A DNA stretch of 64,000 nucleotides from Streptomyces sp. H27-C3 (GTDB lineage: Bacteria; Actinomycetota; Actinomycetes; Streptomycetales; Streptomycetaceae), in contig NZ_JASITA010000002.1 in assembly GCF_030063415.1 (NCBI RefSeq), positions 124,001 through 188,000 on the forward strand, written 5' to 3'. The position numbers and the translations under genes are program-made. The notes under the pieces were generated by a model. It made no database searches. It saw only the letters and a program-made list of their open reading frames with translations, and was not told where the DNA came from. Below, piece by piece: positions 8,358 through 18,185 of the stretch (positions within the stretch are counted from its first letter, which is position 1; each line of letters starts with the position of its first letter).

Positions 8358-8908
8358 GCCTGGGCCTTGTCGGTGACCTGCGCCTTGTCGGTGCAGGGCG
8401 TCACGCACGGGCCCTTGGCCCACCAGTCGGCGGGCAGCTTCGCGATGGCCTCGTCGCCGAGCGGGTTCACGCCGGGTCCCGCGGCCAGCGAGTGGCCGAC
8501 CAGGACGTGCAGGCACTTCACCCGGTCCGGCATGCCGCCCGCGCTCGGGAAGCCCTCAAGGACCTCGATGAGGTCGCGGCGCCGGATGTAGTCCTCATGG
8601 GCCGCGCGGTAGGCGGCGGCCAGCTCGGGGTCCTCGGCGAGCCGGGCCGTCATCTCCTTCATGAGACCGTCGGCCTCCAGCGTGCCGATCGCGGACGCGG
8701 CGCGCGGACAGGTCAGGTAGTACAGCGTCGGGAACGGCGTGCCGTCCTCAAGACGCGGGGCCGTCTCGACCACGTCGGGCAGGCCGCACGGGCAACGGTG
8801 CGCGATGGCACGCAGGCCGCGCGGCGGGCGGCCGAGCTGGAGCTTGAACGCGGCGATGTCCGCCTCGGTGGGCTCGGTGCGCGGGGTGGTCGGGGGTGCG
8901 GCTTCCAT
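8354..8908 (-). CDS. DUF501 family protein
   Basis: 184-residue protein of the actinobacterial DUF501 family, conserved between divIC and ppx. It has the family core LGRPPRGLRAIAHRCPCGLPDVVETAPRLEDGTPFPTLYYLTCPRA with a Cys pair (CPCG), then FPSAGGMPDRVKCLHVLVGHSLAAGPGVNPLGDEA, where the invariant Cys/His residues could bind metal. Biochemical function is unknown. It is translationally coupled to ppx by a 4-nt overlap, which hints at a link to phosphate or division metabolism. Confidence 0.88.
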   Translation of the reverse strand: MEAAPPTTPRTEPTEADIAAFKLQLGRPPRGLRAIAHRCPCGLPDVVETAPRLEDGTPFPTLYYLTCPRAASAIGTLEADGLMKEMTARLAEDPELAAAYRAAHEDYIRRRDLIEVLEGFPSAGGMPDRVKCLHVLVGHSLAAGPGVNPLGDEAIAKLPADWWAKGPCVTPCTDKAQVTDKAQA

Positions 8909-8961
8909 GCGAGCTTTCGTGCCTTCGTGTTCGTGGTTCGTGGTGGCGGAGGTGCTACCGG

Positions 8962-9444
8962 CTACGGCTGCTGGTCCGGGCGGTCGGCTTCGTCCACGCC
9001 GTCCCAGAAGTTCTCGTACCAGGGGCGGTCGGCCGCGCCGTCGTCGGTGCGGCGCTTGTCGCGCGCGTCCGGGTCGAAGACGGTGTAGCCCGTCTCCCCC
9101 GGCTTCACCAGGTGCAGGTGCTCCCGGGCGAGACGCTCGACGTACGCGTCGTCCTGGAGGCGGGCCTTCTCGTCGCGCAGCTCCTCGACCCGGCCGCCGG
9201 CCTCGCGCATTCGCTGCTGCTCCTGGGTGATCTCGCCGCGCTGCGACACGTACTGCCGCATCGGATAGGCGAGGGCCACGATCAGCGAACAGAGCACCAG
9301 CACAAGCAGCGCGGCCCGGCCGGTGAGCCGGGAGCGGCGGGCCTGGCGGCGGTTCTGGGAGCGGTAGACGCGGGCGGCGGTCTGCTCACCGAGCAGCTTG
9401 AGCCTGGTCGCGGTGGAGAACCGGTCCCGGTTCTTCCCAGCCAT
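8962..9444 (-). CDS. divIC: Septum formation initiator, DivIC/FtsB family
   Basis: 160-residue bitopic membrane protein of the divisome, expected to work with FtsL/FtsQ to activate septal peptidoglycan synthesis. It has a basic cytoplasmic N-terminus, one membrane span (AALLVLVLCSLIVALAYPM, about residues 44-62), a periplasmic coiled coil (QEQQRMREAGGRVEELRDEKARL), then the conserved DDAYVERLAREHLHLVKPGETGY segment. The tail is acidic. GGGGAGA precedes the ATG. It lies directly downstream of eno, the standard actinobacterial arrangement. Confidence 0.92.
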   Translation of the reverse strand: MAGKNRDRFSTATRLKLLGEQTAARVYRSQNRRQARRSRLTGRAALLVLVLCSLIVALAYPMRQYVSQRGEITQEQQRMREAGGRVEELRDEKARLQDDAYVERLAREHLHLVKPGETGYTVFDPDARDKRRTDDGAADRPWYENFWDGVDEADRPDQQP

Positions 9445-9489
9445 GGCCTCGTCTCCCCTTTACGCAGGCGTACGCACGCCCACGCACGG

Positions 9490-9528
9490 ACGTCCCCGGA
9501 CACGGTACGGGACCGAGTGCGGGGACGT
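9490..9528 (-). terminator. Weak hairpin between eno and divIC
   Basis: A 9-bp stem (ACGTCCCCG / CGGGGACGT) with a 21-nt loop lies in the 129-bp eno-divIC gap. It could attenuate read-through; there is no U-tract. Confidence 0.35.
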
Positions 9529-9573
9529 ACGTACGACAGGGCGGTCGGCCCCGGTTACTACCTGCTGGTGTTC

Positions 9574-10872
<1,299 letters not shown>

Positions 10873-11008
10873 TTATGGGGTGTGACGCTAGGGGTGCAGG
10901 GTCTCTTCGGCCTTGCGACATGAGCCTAACCGGCCCGGGGGCATCGACCTGCCGATCGCCCGTTCCCTGGGACAAGAACAAGCCCTTACCAGGGCAAATA
11001 ATGACGAA

Positions 11009-11052
11009 ACCCCGGCCCGGCGCGTACGGGGGAGAACGCGCCGGGCCGGGGT
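11009..11052 (-). terminator. Terminator of the riboswitch-controlled rpf gene
   Basis: A perfect 16-bp GC stem (arms 11009-11024 and 11037-11052, 12-nt loop). On the minus strand it is followed by TTTCGTCATTATTTG, a T-rich stretch. It lies 48 bp after the stop at 11101. Confidence 0.85.
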
Positions 11053-11100
11053 GGTTCTGTGGGGCGAGCCCCTCAGCCGCTCAGCTGCTCAGAATCGAGC

Positions 11101-11814
11101 TCACTTGAGGTGCAGCTGCTGGCCCGGGTAGATGACATCGGCGTCGGTGACGATGTCCTTGTTCAGCTCGAAGACCTTGTCCCAGCCGCCCTTGACCTTC
11201 TCGGCGGTGGCGATCTTGCCGAGGGTGTCGCCGGCCTTGACCTTGTACTCGCCGTCGCCCTTCTTGATCGGGGCGGCGGGCTTGGACTCGGCCTTCGGCG
11301 CGGAGCGGACCTCGCTGCGCGAGGCGGGCTGCTCGGCGGCGCGCGGGGCGGCCTGCTGCTGCTCCTGCTGCTGCTCCTGCTCCTGCTGCGGCTCGGCCTG
11401 CTTCTGCGAGCCGGAGGTGTCGACGTTCGGGTCCACACCGTCGTTGGTGAGGCCACCGGCGCCGGCGCAGGCCCAGGCGCCCGGGCCCTGGAGGTCGAGG
11501 AGACGCTCGGCAGCGGCGATCTGCTGGCTCTTGGAGGCCTGGGCGGCGCTCGGGGCGTACTGCGTACCGCCTGCGGCGGCCCAGCTGGACGGCGAGAACT
11601 GCAGGCCGCCCGAGTAACCGTTGCCGGTGTCGATGGACCAGTTGCCGCCGGACTCGCACTGGGCGACGGCGTCCCACGTCTCGACGGAGGCCGCCGAGGC
11701 AGAGGACGCGCCCATCAGCGGGGCGGCGATGACAGCGCCGCTGATGCCGGCGAGCGCGGCGACACGGGTGGCCTTGGACGGGCGACGGTGCTTGGCCTTG
11801 CTGGAAAACAGCAT
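11101..11814 (-). CDS. rpfA: Secreted Rpf-like transglycosylase with C-terminal LysM domain
   Basis: 237-residue exported peptidoglycan hydrolase of the resuscitation-promoting-factor type. A signal peptide (basic [11 protein letters not shown], hydrophobic [17 protein letters not shown], cleavage near ASA-AS) precedes the transglycosylase-like domain [20 protein letters not shown], whose Glu in CESGG is the catalytic acid. A Gln/Glu/Ala/Pro-rich linker leads to a LysM repeat ([31 protein letters not shown]). AGGAG precedes the ATG at 11814. A c-di-AMP riboswitch lies directly upstream, the arrangement described for S. coelicolor rpfA, hence the symbol; orthology was not tested. Expected role: wall remodelling in germination and growth. 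Confidence 0.88.
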   Translation of the reverse strand: MLFSSKAKHRRPSKATRVAALAGISGAVIAAPLMGASSASAASVETWDAVAQCESGGNWSIDTGNGYSGGLQFSPSSWAAAGGTQYAPSAAQASKSQQIAAAERLLDLQGPGAWACAGAGGLTNDGVDPNVDTSGSQKQAEPQQEQEQQQEQQQAAPRAAEQPASRSEVRSAPKAESKPAAPIKKGDGEYKVKAGDTLGKIATAEKVKGGWDKVFELNKDIVTDADVIYPGQQLHLK

Positions 11815-11830
11815 GTGACATCTCCTCACC

Positions 11831-11990
11831 GACGCCTACGAGGTGAGCTGTCGGGTTCGGGCCAAGTGAGTTGCCCGGCTGCACGTACTGGTGCGCAGCT
11901 TTACCCCTAGCCGGTTCCGGTTCGTCTCTCGACGGCCGGGCCCGGCGCTTACCTGGGTCCCCCGCTCCTGCCTACGGCGCTTTACGCGTC
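11831..11990 (-). ncRNA. Cyclic di-AMP riboswitch (ydaO/yuaA class)
   Basis: Read on the minus strand, the leader has the hallmark ydaO blocks in order: GAGCGGGGGACCCA, a GGGGTAA block, then CCCGAACCCGACAGCTCACCTCGTAGGCG. The ends GACGC (11990 side) and GCGTC (11831 side) pair to close P1, which ends about 16 nt before the rpfA start codon, next to its ribosome-binding site. These motifs match the B. subtilis ydaO element as I know it. In S. coelicolor this riboswitch lowers rpfA expression when c-di-AMP is high. Boundaries are estimated from P1. Confidence 0.88.
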
Positions 11991-12072
11991 GGTTCCCCCC
12001 GACCGACGGCAGGATTCGGCGTGACGGTCGACGGGGCCCGCGGTGGCGAGCGGTCCGACCGTAAACACACGA

Positions 12073-12104
12073 CTCCCTGATGTCCAAAGACGAACATCAG
12101 GGAG
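12073..12104 (-). terminator. Hairpin after the second rpf-like gene
   Basis: A perfect 11-bp stem CTCCCTGATGT / ACATCAGGGAG with a 10-nt loop lies between the 318-aa LysM protein gene and the riboswitch. It probably ends the upstream transcript, so the riboswitch RNA has its own promoter. The rest of the 11815-12250 gap holds only the riboswitch and no gene. Confidence 0.6.
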
Positions 12105-12250
12105 ATACCACCCTTACTTGCTTCTGCGGCAAGGGCATCCGTGCAGGTCAGAGGTGACGCGAGGAGGGCTTCTCGGCGGAACACACCAGCTGGGGCGAAG
12201 AGACCCTTGTCTCACTGCCTCCAAACCGGACATTCAGCCGCGAACTACCC

Positions 12251-13207
12251 CTACTTCGCGGTCAGATCGAGGCTCTGGCCGGGGCGAATGAGGTCCGCGT
12301 CGGAGCCGACGACGGTCTCGTTCGCCTCATAGATCGCCGACCAGCCGCCAGAGACGTCGTGGGAGTCGGCGATGGTCCAGAGGCTGTCACCGGCGCGCAC
12401 GACGTATTCGCCGTCCGGGGTGGCGGCGCCCTCCGCGTCGCGTGCCGATCCGTCACCACGCGAGGCGTGACGGCCCGATTCACCCGATTCGCGCGATTCA
12501 TCCGCATTTCCGGCGTCGGCTTCGGCGGTCGCACCCGGCTCCTCGGCCTTCCCGCCGCGGTGCTTGCCCTGCGGCGTGCCCTCCTCGGTGGTGGGCGTGG
12601 CGGACTTCTCCGCGGGCGTCCGGGGGGCCTGGGAGGGCTTCTCGGACGCGAGCGGCTCGGTCGGGTCCGCGGACTCCGACGTGTCGGCGGACTTGGCGGA
12701 GTCGTCCGCCTCCGGCTTCGCCGGGACCTCGGCCGATCCCTCCGTCCCCTCGGGCCCGTCGGCCTGGGTCGAGTCCGGGGCCTCGGACGGCGTAGGCGCC
12801 GTGGTCGCGCCGTCACCAGGTGCGGCGTTGTCGCCCTTCGCCAGGCCCGAGATCGCCGAGCAGCTGGGCCAGGCCTGCGGACCCTGGTCGGCGAACACCT
12901 TCTCCGCGATCTGGATCTGCTGCGAGCGGCTGGCGAGGTCGGCGCGCGGCGCGTATTCCGTACCGCCGAAGTCCTTCCAGGTGTCCTGGGAGAACTGCAG
13001 CCCGCCGTAGTAGCCGTTGCCGAGGTCGGCGCTCCACATGCCGGCGCTCTCGCATTCGGCGACCCTGTCCCAGGTCGCGGCCTCGGCCGCGCCCGCGGTG
13101 GAGGCGCCGAGCAGCGGGATGGCGATGGCCGAGCCGGCGACTCCCGCCGCTACGACGAGGGCCGGAGCCTGGCGCGGGCGGCGGTGCCGGCCGTTCGCGG
13201 AGAGCAT
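12251..13207 (-). CDS. Secreted Rpf-like transglycosylase with long linker and LysM domain
   Basis: 318-residue paralogue of the neighbouring gene. A signal peptide (MLSANGRHRRPRQAPALVV.., cleavage near AGA-AE) precedes an Rpf/transglycosylase-like domain ATWDRVAECESAGMWSADLGNGYYGGLQFS with the catalytic Glu in AECES. About 130 residues of acidic, Ser/Thr/Glu/Pro-rich disordered linker follow. It ends in a LysM domain (EYVVRAGDSLWTIADSHDVSGGW..IRPGQSLDLTAK). The linker is far longer than in the 237-aa neighbour and could span the wall. No riboswitch is visible upstream (13208-13319), so the two genes are probably controlled separately. Confidence 0.88.
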   Translation of the reverse strand: MLSANGRHRRPRQAPALVVAAGVAGSAIAIPLLGASTAGAAEAATWDRVAECESAGMWSADLGNGYYGGLQFSQDTWKDFGGTEYAPRADLASRSQQIQIAEKVFADQGPQAWPSCSAISGLAKGDNAAPGDGATTAPTPSEAPDSTQADGPEGTEGSAEVPAKPEADDSAKSADTSESADPTEPLASEKPSQAPRTPAEKSATPTTEEGTPQGKHRGGKAEEPGATAEADAGNADESRESGESGRHASRGDGSARDAEGAATPDGEYVVRAGDSLWTIADSHDVSGGWSAIYEANETVVGSDADLIRPGQSLDLTAK

Positions 13208-13319
13208 GCGGTTGCCTTTCGAGTGACGGCTGAGATGACGGTGAAGGTAGCCGTACTCGAACGTTTGTTACAAGTCGATGCAGCAGAGATCACGTGAAGG
13301 TCTCATAATTGACGTCCTG

Positions 13320-14576
13320 TCACTCCTGTTTCATCCCGAACTCGACCGGCAGCGTGCGCAGTCCGCGCATGATGAGGCCCCCACGCCAGCGCAAATCGTC
13401 ATGATCCACCGCAAGCCGCAAGTCGGGAAGACGCCGCAGTAGGGTCGCGAGCGCGGTCTGCCCCTCCAGCCGCGCGAGCGGCGCGCCGAGGCAGTAGTGG
13501 ATGCCGTGCCCGTACCCGAGGTGCTGGTTGTCGGCCCGTGAGAGGTCCAGCGTGTCCGGGTCGTTGAACCGCTCGGGGTCACGGTCGGCGGCGGCGAGCA
13601 CCACCAGGACGGGGTCGCCCGCCGCGATGTCCTGGCCGCCGAGCGTCACAGGCTCGGTGGCGTACCGCCAGGTCGCGAGCTCCACCGGACCGTCGTAGCG
13701 CAGGAGTTCCTCGACACCGGTCGCCAGCAGCTCCGTGTCCCCCTCGGCGAGGGCACGCTGAAGACGCTCGCGCTGAACCGGATTGCGCAGCAGCGCGTAC
13801 ACACCGTTGCCGATGAGGTTGACCGTCGTCTCGAAGCCCGCGAAGAGGAGGATGAAGGCCATCGCGGCGGCCTCGTTCTCCGTCAGATGCTCACCGTGGT
13901 CACTCGCCTGGATCAGACCCGAGATCAGGTCGTCGCCCGGTTCTTCCCTTTTACGGTGGATCAGTTCGGCGAGGTAGTTGCGCATCTTCTTCACCGACCG
14001 CGCGACGCCGCCACGCGGCCCGCCGCCGTGCCGGATCATCATCCCGGCCCAGTCACGGAAGTCGTCCTGGTCCTCGCGCGGCACACCGAGCAGGTCGCAG
14101 ATCGCGTAGATGGGGAGCGGGAAGGCGAAGTCGTGGATGAGGTCGGCCTCCCCCTTCTCCACGAAGGCGTCGATCAGCTGGTCCGTCAGCTCCTGCACCC
14201 GGGGCGCGAACGCGGCCACCGTGCGCGGCGTGAACGCCTTCGCCACCAGCCGCCGCAGCCGGGTGTGGTCCGGCGGGTCGATGTTCAGCAGATGCGTCAT
14301 CAGGTCGGCCTTGCGCTCTCCGGGGATGCCGGTCTTCCCCTTGGAGTGCGCGGTCCCGGTGTGGTTGGCCGGGTTCTTGGAGAGCCGCTGGTCGGCGAGC
14401 GCCTGGCGCGCGTCGGCGTACCGCGTCACCAGCCAGGCCTCGACCCCGCTGGGCAGCGTCGTGCGGTGCACGGGGGCGTGCTCGCGCAGCCAGGCGTAGG
14501 CGGGGTACGGGTCGGTGGCGAACTCCCAGGTGAAGAGTTCGGGCGCGGACGCGGGGAGGTTCTGCTGGTGCGGCAC
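13320..14576 (-). CDS. Cytochrome P450 (CYP107-like)
   Basis: 418-residue soluble bacterial P450 monooxygenase. Motifs: I-helix FAGFETTVNLI (oxygen-activating Glu-Thr), EELLRY (ExxR), the VELATWRYAT region, and heme-binding GYGHGIHYCLGAPLARLE with the Cys ligand. The first residue of the canonical FGxGxHxCxG motif is replaced by Tyr. The GTG at 14576 gives family-typical length; sequence upstream is repetitive and not coding-like. No ferredoxin or reductase gene is adjacent, so redox partners are encoded elsewhere. The substrate is unknown; the CYP107-like assignment is from recollection of synteny. Confidence 0.88.
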   Translation of the reverse strand: MPHQQNLPASAPELFTWEFATDPYPAYAWLREHAPVHRTTLPSGVEAWLVTRYADARQALADQRLSKNPANHTGTAHSKGKTGIPGERKADLMTHLLNIDPPDHTRLRRLVAKAFTPRTVAAFAPRVQELTDQLIDAFVEKGEADLIHDFAFPLPIYAICDLLGVPREDQDDFRDWAGMMIRHGGGPRGGVARSVKKMRNYLAELIHRKREEPGDDLISGLIQASDHGEHLTENEAAAMAFILLFAGFETTVNLIGNGVYALLRNPVQRERLQRALAEGDTELLATGVEELLRYDGPVELATWRYATEPVTLGGQDIAAGDPVLVVLAAADRDPERFNDPDTLDLSRADNQHLGYGHGIHYCLGAPLARLEGQTALATLLRRLPDLRLAVDHDDLRWRGGLIMRGLRTLPVEFGMKQE

Positions 14577-14617
14577 GCCGTCGACCGTATCCGGCGCGCG
14601 GCGCCGGCCCGACCCGG

Positions 14618-14710
14618 GCGCCATGCGGACCTGGCGCGTGCCCGGTCGGCGCCATGCGGACCTGGCGCGTGCCCGGTCGGCGCCATGCGGCCCCGCGCGT
14701 GCCCGAGCCG
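14618..14710. repeat. 31-bp tandem repeat, three copies
   Basis: A 31-bp unit anchored by GCGCCATGCGG recurs at 14619, 14650 and 14681. The first two copies are nearly identical; the third diverges after the anchor, and a degenerate fourth follows. It fills half of the mazG-P450 gap and creates spurious in-frame ATGs upstream of the P450 start. Confidence 0.8.
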
Positions 14711-14765
14711 GGCGCAACCCGGCCGGTGCCTCTGCCCCCGTGCCGCCCCGGGGCAGGCCGAGTTC

Positions 14766-15743
14766 CTACTCCGCCGCGCGGATCGCGTCCCAGTAGGTGC
14801 GGGCCGCCGCGCGCAGGGCGGCCTCCGGGTCGGTGCCGGACGCCTCCGCCCGTACCGCCAGGGCCAGCAGCTCGTACCCGATGCCCTCGCCCGTCGGGAG
14901 CGCGATGTCGATCCCCGCCTGGCGGACCCGCGAGGACAGCTTCGCGGCGAGTGCCAGACCCGGCTGGCCGAGGGGGACGCCGTCGGTGATCGAGTCGCGC
15001 TGCTTCTCCTCCGCCTTGGTGCGCAGCCAGTGCTCCTTCACGTCCTCGGGAGTCTCGGCGGTCTCGTCGCCGAAGACATGCGGGTGGCGGTGGATCAGCT
15101 TGTCGATGATGGTCGCCGCGACGTCGTCGATCGAGAAGGGCTCGTCCCCTTCCTCCGGGCCACCCTCCTGCGCGATGCGGGCGTGGAAGACGACCTGCAG
15201 CAGTACGTCGCCGAGCTCCTCGCGCAGCTCGTCGCGGTCACCGTCCTCGATCGCCTCGACGAGCTCGTACGCCTCCTCGATGCCGTACTTCGCGAGGCCC
15301 TGGTGCGTCTGCTGGGACGACCACGGGCAGGCGACACGGATCCGGTCCATGACCTGGACCAGATCGAGGAGGCGGGCGCCGGGGAGGTCGTACGAGCCGG
15401 GGAGCAGCTCCAGGTCGGGCATCTGGACGCGGCCGGATCCGGCCAGCCGGGAGATGCCGTCGGTCAGGGCCTGGTCACCCTCGCCGGAGGGCAGCACCAC
15501 GACGGTCCGGCCGCCCGCGCACGCGTCGACCAGCTCCTGCGCGGTCGGGGCCACCTGCTCGACGGTGACACCCGCCTCGCGCAGATACGGCAGCTGCGGG
15601 TGGCCCGCGTCGGAGCACAGCACCCGGTCCGCGGCGTGCAGCGTCTGCCAGGCGGGCCAGGACAGCAGTCCGGGCGCGACGCGGTGGCTGGCGGTGAGAA
15701 GGACGATGCGGCCGGGGGCGGCGGGTGTCTCGGTGGTCACCAC
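14766..15743 (-). CDS. mazG: MazG-family nucleoside triphosphate pyrophosphohydrolase
   Basis: 325-residue house-cleaning enzyme hydrolysing NTPs (often non-canonical) to NMP and PPi. The catalytic MazG domain, about residues 115-230, has CPWSSQQTHQGLAKYGIEEAYELVEAIEDGD then LREELGDVLLQVVFHARIA, giving the EExxE..ExxD metal site. The N-terminal ~110 residues resemble a degenerate tetrapyrrole-methylase-like domain (IVLLTASHRVAPGLLSWPAWQTL), as in YabN-type fusions. Two successive GTG codons could serve as start. It lies next to a SurA-like lipoprotein gene, as in other Streptomyces. Confidence 0.92.
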   Translation of the reverse strand: MVTTETPAAPGRIVLLTASHRVAPGLLSWPAWQTLHAADRVLCSDAGHPQLPYLREAGVTVEQVAPTAQELVDACAGGRTVVVLPSGEGDQALTDGISRLAGSGRVQMPDLELLPGSYDLPGARLLDLVQVMDRIRVACPWSSQQTHQGLAKYGIEEAYELVEAIEDGDRDELREELGDVLLQVVFHARIAQEGGPEEGDEPFSIDDVAATIIDKLIHRHPHVFGDETAETPEDVKEHWLRTKAEEKQRDSITDGVPLGQPGLALAAKLSSRVRQAGIDIALPTGEGIGYELLALAVRAEASGTDPEAALRAAARTYWDAIRAAE

Positions 15744-15801
15744 TCGAAACTACCCCGGCCGTACGACAGTCCTGCCACGCGCCCTCCGCCCGCGATCGCG
15801 G

Positions 15802-16458
15802 CTACGCGCCCGGCTGCGGGGGCGGCGCGGCCTCTTCCTTGGTGACCTGGGTGATCCATGGGGTCTTGTAGTCGCCGAGCTGCATCTTCTTGTCGTCCCA
15901 GCTGCCGTAGCGCGGGTTGACGTCGATGTGCAGCGCCTTGGACGCGGCGACGAAGGCGGCGTTCACCTTCTGCTGGCCCTCGGGGGTGTTGCTCGCGCCG
16001 AGCGCCGCTGCGAGCTTGCCCACCAGGACGTCCCTGCGGATCGCGTCGTTGATCTGGTCCGGGGCGATGCCGCGCTGCTGGAGGTAGGTCGCGGCGAGCT
16101 GCTCCTCGCCCTGCGACTCCTGCGCCGCGCCCGCGCGGGCGGCCTGGATCTCCTTACGGGTCACGCCCGCGCCGGCATCGTCCGCCGCGCGCTGCACGAC
16201 CCGGTCGACGATCAGGTCGTAGAGCTTGGCGCGGCCGAGCTGGCCGGTCGCGCCGATGAGCTGGGCGGACTGCGGGGACGCCTGCTGGGCCTCGCGAACG
16301 TCCTTGACCTTCGACTGGAGCGCGGAGACTTCGATGCGGTCGCCGCCGACGACGGCTGCCGCTCCTGGGTGCGCGTCATTGCCGCAGGCGGCGAGGAACG
16401 GCGCCGCGACCAGCAGTGCGGTGGAGACGGAGAGCGCGGTGCGACGGCGGCGGTGCAA
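15802..16458 (-). CDS. SurA-like chaperone/isomerase-type lipoprotein
   Basis: 218-residue exported lipoprotein. A basic N-terminus (MHRRRRTALS), hydrophobic stretch and lipobox LAAC give a diacylated Cys near residue 23. The remainder is helical and matches the SurA N-terminal domain pattern (VVGGDRIEVSALQSKVKDVRE.., DLIVDRVVQRAADDAGAGVTRKEIQAAR). No PPIase domain is evident, so a holdase-type chaperone role is likely. I chose TTG at 16458 because GGAGG lies just upstream and the signal peptide then starts normally; an upstream TTG at 16494 would add a non-standard extension. Confidence 0.82.
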   Translation of the reverse strand: MHRRRRTALSVSTALLVAAPFLAACGNDAHPGAAAVVGGDRIEVSALQSKVKDVREAQQASPQSAQLIGATGQLGRAKLYDLIVDRVVQRAADDAGAGVTRKEIQAARAGAAQESQGEEQLAATYLQQRGIAPDQINDAIRRDVLVGKLAAALGASNTPEGQQKVNAAFVAASKALHIDVNPRYGSWDDKKMQLGDYKTPWITQVTKEEAAPPPQPGA

Positions 16459-16518
16459 AGGGGGCCTCCCGGCGGTGATCGTGCGGCAGTGCAACGAACG
16501 ACCTTGCGATGATCGATG

Positions 16519-17013
16519 TTAGGCAGTCGGAGTGGTCCGGGCCACTGATTCGCCCAACGATTCGCTCGTGTTCGTGGATGCGCTGTTCTGGGACGTGCCG
16601 CTGAGCATGATCGTCCGGGAGAGAACGAAGGTGATCGGGATCGCGGCGGACGCGGCGATCAGTGGGGCGTACGTGCTGCCGTAGTGGAAGACGTCCACCA
16701 AGAGGTAGACGCCGCTGGTGGTGATCACGAAGTTCGCCGCATTGGTGAGCGGGAACAGCAGGAACTTCCGCCAGGTGGGGCGGGTGTTGTAGGTGAAGCG
16801 GCAGTTGAGGAAGAACGAGCCGGTCATGCTGATCCCGAAGGCGATGACGTGCGCGGCGACGTACGGCAGCCACGGCAGGAGCAGCAGATAGCACCCGTAG
16901 TACGTGCCGGTGTTGACCACTCCCACCAGGGCGAACCTGATCAGCTGGCGAAGCGTCGCCGCACGGGACGACGCACGGGACGCCTCCGGCGGAGTCGTCG
17001 GCGGGCGGGTCAT
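16519..17013 (-). CDS. GtrA-family membrane protein (flippase-like)
   Basis: 164-residue protein with four membrane segments in the GtrA/DPMS pattern: RQLIRFALVGVVNTGTYYGCYLLLL, VAAHVIAFGISMTGSFFLNCRFTY, FLLFPLTNAANFVITTSGVYLLV, and a final span with LIAASAAIPITFVLSRTIML. GtrA proteins are thought to move polyprenyl-phosphate sugars across the membrane for glycosylation. The ATG at 17013 overlaps the stop of the upstream glycosyltransferase by 4 nt, so the two are co-translated as a GtrB-GtrA-type pair. The tail is Ser/Thr-rich. Confidence 0.88.
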   Translation of the reverse strand: MTRPPTTPPEASRASSRAATLRQLIRFALVGVVNTGTYYGCYLLLLPWLPYVAAHVIAFGISMTGSFFLNCRFTYNTRPTWRKFLLFPLTNAANFVITTSGVYLLVDVFHYGSTYAPLIAASAAIPITFVLSRTIMLSGTSQNSASTNTSESLGESVARTTPTA

Positions 17014-17978
17014 CGGTGGACGAGCTCCCGGTTCTGCGGCAGCGAGGCGCCGGGCGCGCCGTCGACATTGGTTTCCTGCACCAGGAAGTGCGGGCGGCGT
17101 TTCACCTCGTAATAGATACGCCCGACATATTCTCCGACGACTCCGATCATCATCATCTGCACTCCGGCGAGCGCGGTGAGAGCGACCAGGAGCGTCACAT
17201 AGCCGGGGGTTTCCACGCCGTTCACGAGAGTGACACCGACAATCCATGTCGAGTACGCCATGGCGATGCCGAGGAGAACGATGCCGAGATAGAGCGCGGC
17301 CCGCAGCGGTTTGTCATTGAAGGAAAGCAGACCGTCGAGTCCGTAGTTGAGCAGTTTCGAGAAGGTCCACTTGGAGCGGCCCTCCTCGCGCACGGCATTC
17401 TCGTACTCGAAGGTGACGGTGGTGAATCCGACCCAGGCGAACAGGCCCTTGGAGAAGCGGTTGTACTCGGTGAGTTCGAGCACGGCGTCGACGCTGCGGC
17501 GCGAGAGCATACGGAAGTCCCCGACGCCGTCGACCAGCTCGACGTCGACCAGGCGGTTGATGAGCCGGTAGTACGCACGAGCGGTCAGCGTACGCGTGAC
17601 CCTGTCCCCCTTTCTGGTCCGGCGGGCTACCACCTGGTCGAAGCCCTGCTCGCGCAGGGCCACCATGCGGCGGACCAGCTCGGGCGGGTGCTGGAGATCG
17701 GCGTCCATGACGACGACCGCGTCGCCGGACGCGCCGCGCAGGCCCGCCAGCATGGCCGCCTCCTTGCCGAAGTTGCGGCTGAAGGAGACATAGCGGGTGC
17801 GCGGGTCGGACCGGGCGATCTCCTGAAGGATCGCGAGCGTGCGGTCCTTGCTCCCGTCGTCCACATAGACCAGCTCGATGGGGTGGCCGAGATCGCCGAG
17901 TTCCTTGGTCACACGCTCGTGGAAGCGGCCAATGATCTCCTCTTCGTTGAAGCACGGCACGACAATTGAGATGAGCAC
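17010..17978 (-). CDS. GT2-family polyprenyl-phosphate glycosyltransferase (GtrB/DPM1-like)
   Basis: 322-residue enzyme that would load a sugar from a nucleotide donor onto polyprenyl phosphate. N-terminal GT-A domain: ISIVVPCFNEEEIIGRF, LVYVDDGSKDRTLAIL, FSRNFGKEAAMLAGL, and the DxD-like VVVMDADLQHPPELV. Two C-terminal membrane helices (ALYLGIVLLGIAMAYSTWIV and VTLLVALTALAGVQMMMIGVVGEY) are typical of GtrB-type enzymes. I chose the GTG at 17978 for its close upstream GGGGAGAG; the longer frame lacks coding character. It is coupled to gtrA-like 16519-17013 and divergent from the YfhO gene. Confidence 0.9.
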   Translation of the reverse strand: MLISIVVPCFNEEEIIGRFHERVTKELGDLGHPIELVYVDDGSKDRTLAILQEIARSDPRTRYVSFSRNFGKEAAMLAGLRGASGDAVVVMDADLQHPPELVRRMVALREQGFDQVVARRTRKGDRVTRTLTARAYYRLINRLVDVELVDGVGDFRMLSRRSVDAVLELTEYNRFSKGLFAWVGFTTVTFEYENAVREEGRSKWTFSKLLNYGLDGLLSFNDKPLRAALYLGIVLLGIAMAYSTWIVGVTLVNGVETPGYVTLLVALTALAGVQMMMIGVVGEYVGRIYYEVKRRPHFLVQETNVDGAPGASLPQNRELVHR

Positions 17979-18185
17979 GGCTCTCCCCGGATCGAAGCAG
18001 TCAGGGAAGAACAGCTCCCGGATGTGACGGGTTTCGCGCATTCGAATGAAGTGCGGGCGACCACGGGGTGAACTTGACGCTTTTGTGGGGATTTCTGCCA
18101 CGCCGGTGTCACCCCAGCGTCATGGAGGTCTCTTTTTCCGTCACATGCAGGCTTATTCGGTATCGCGCACAGTAAAAGGTTGGGC

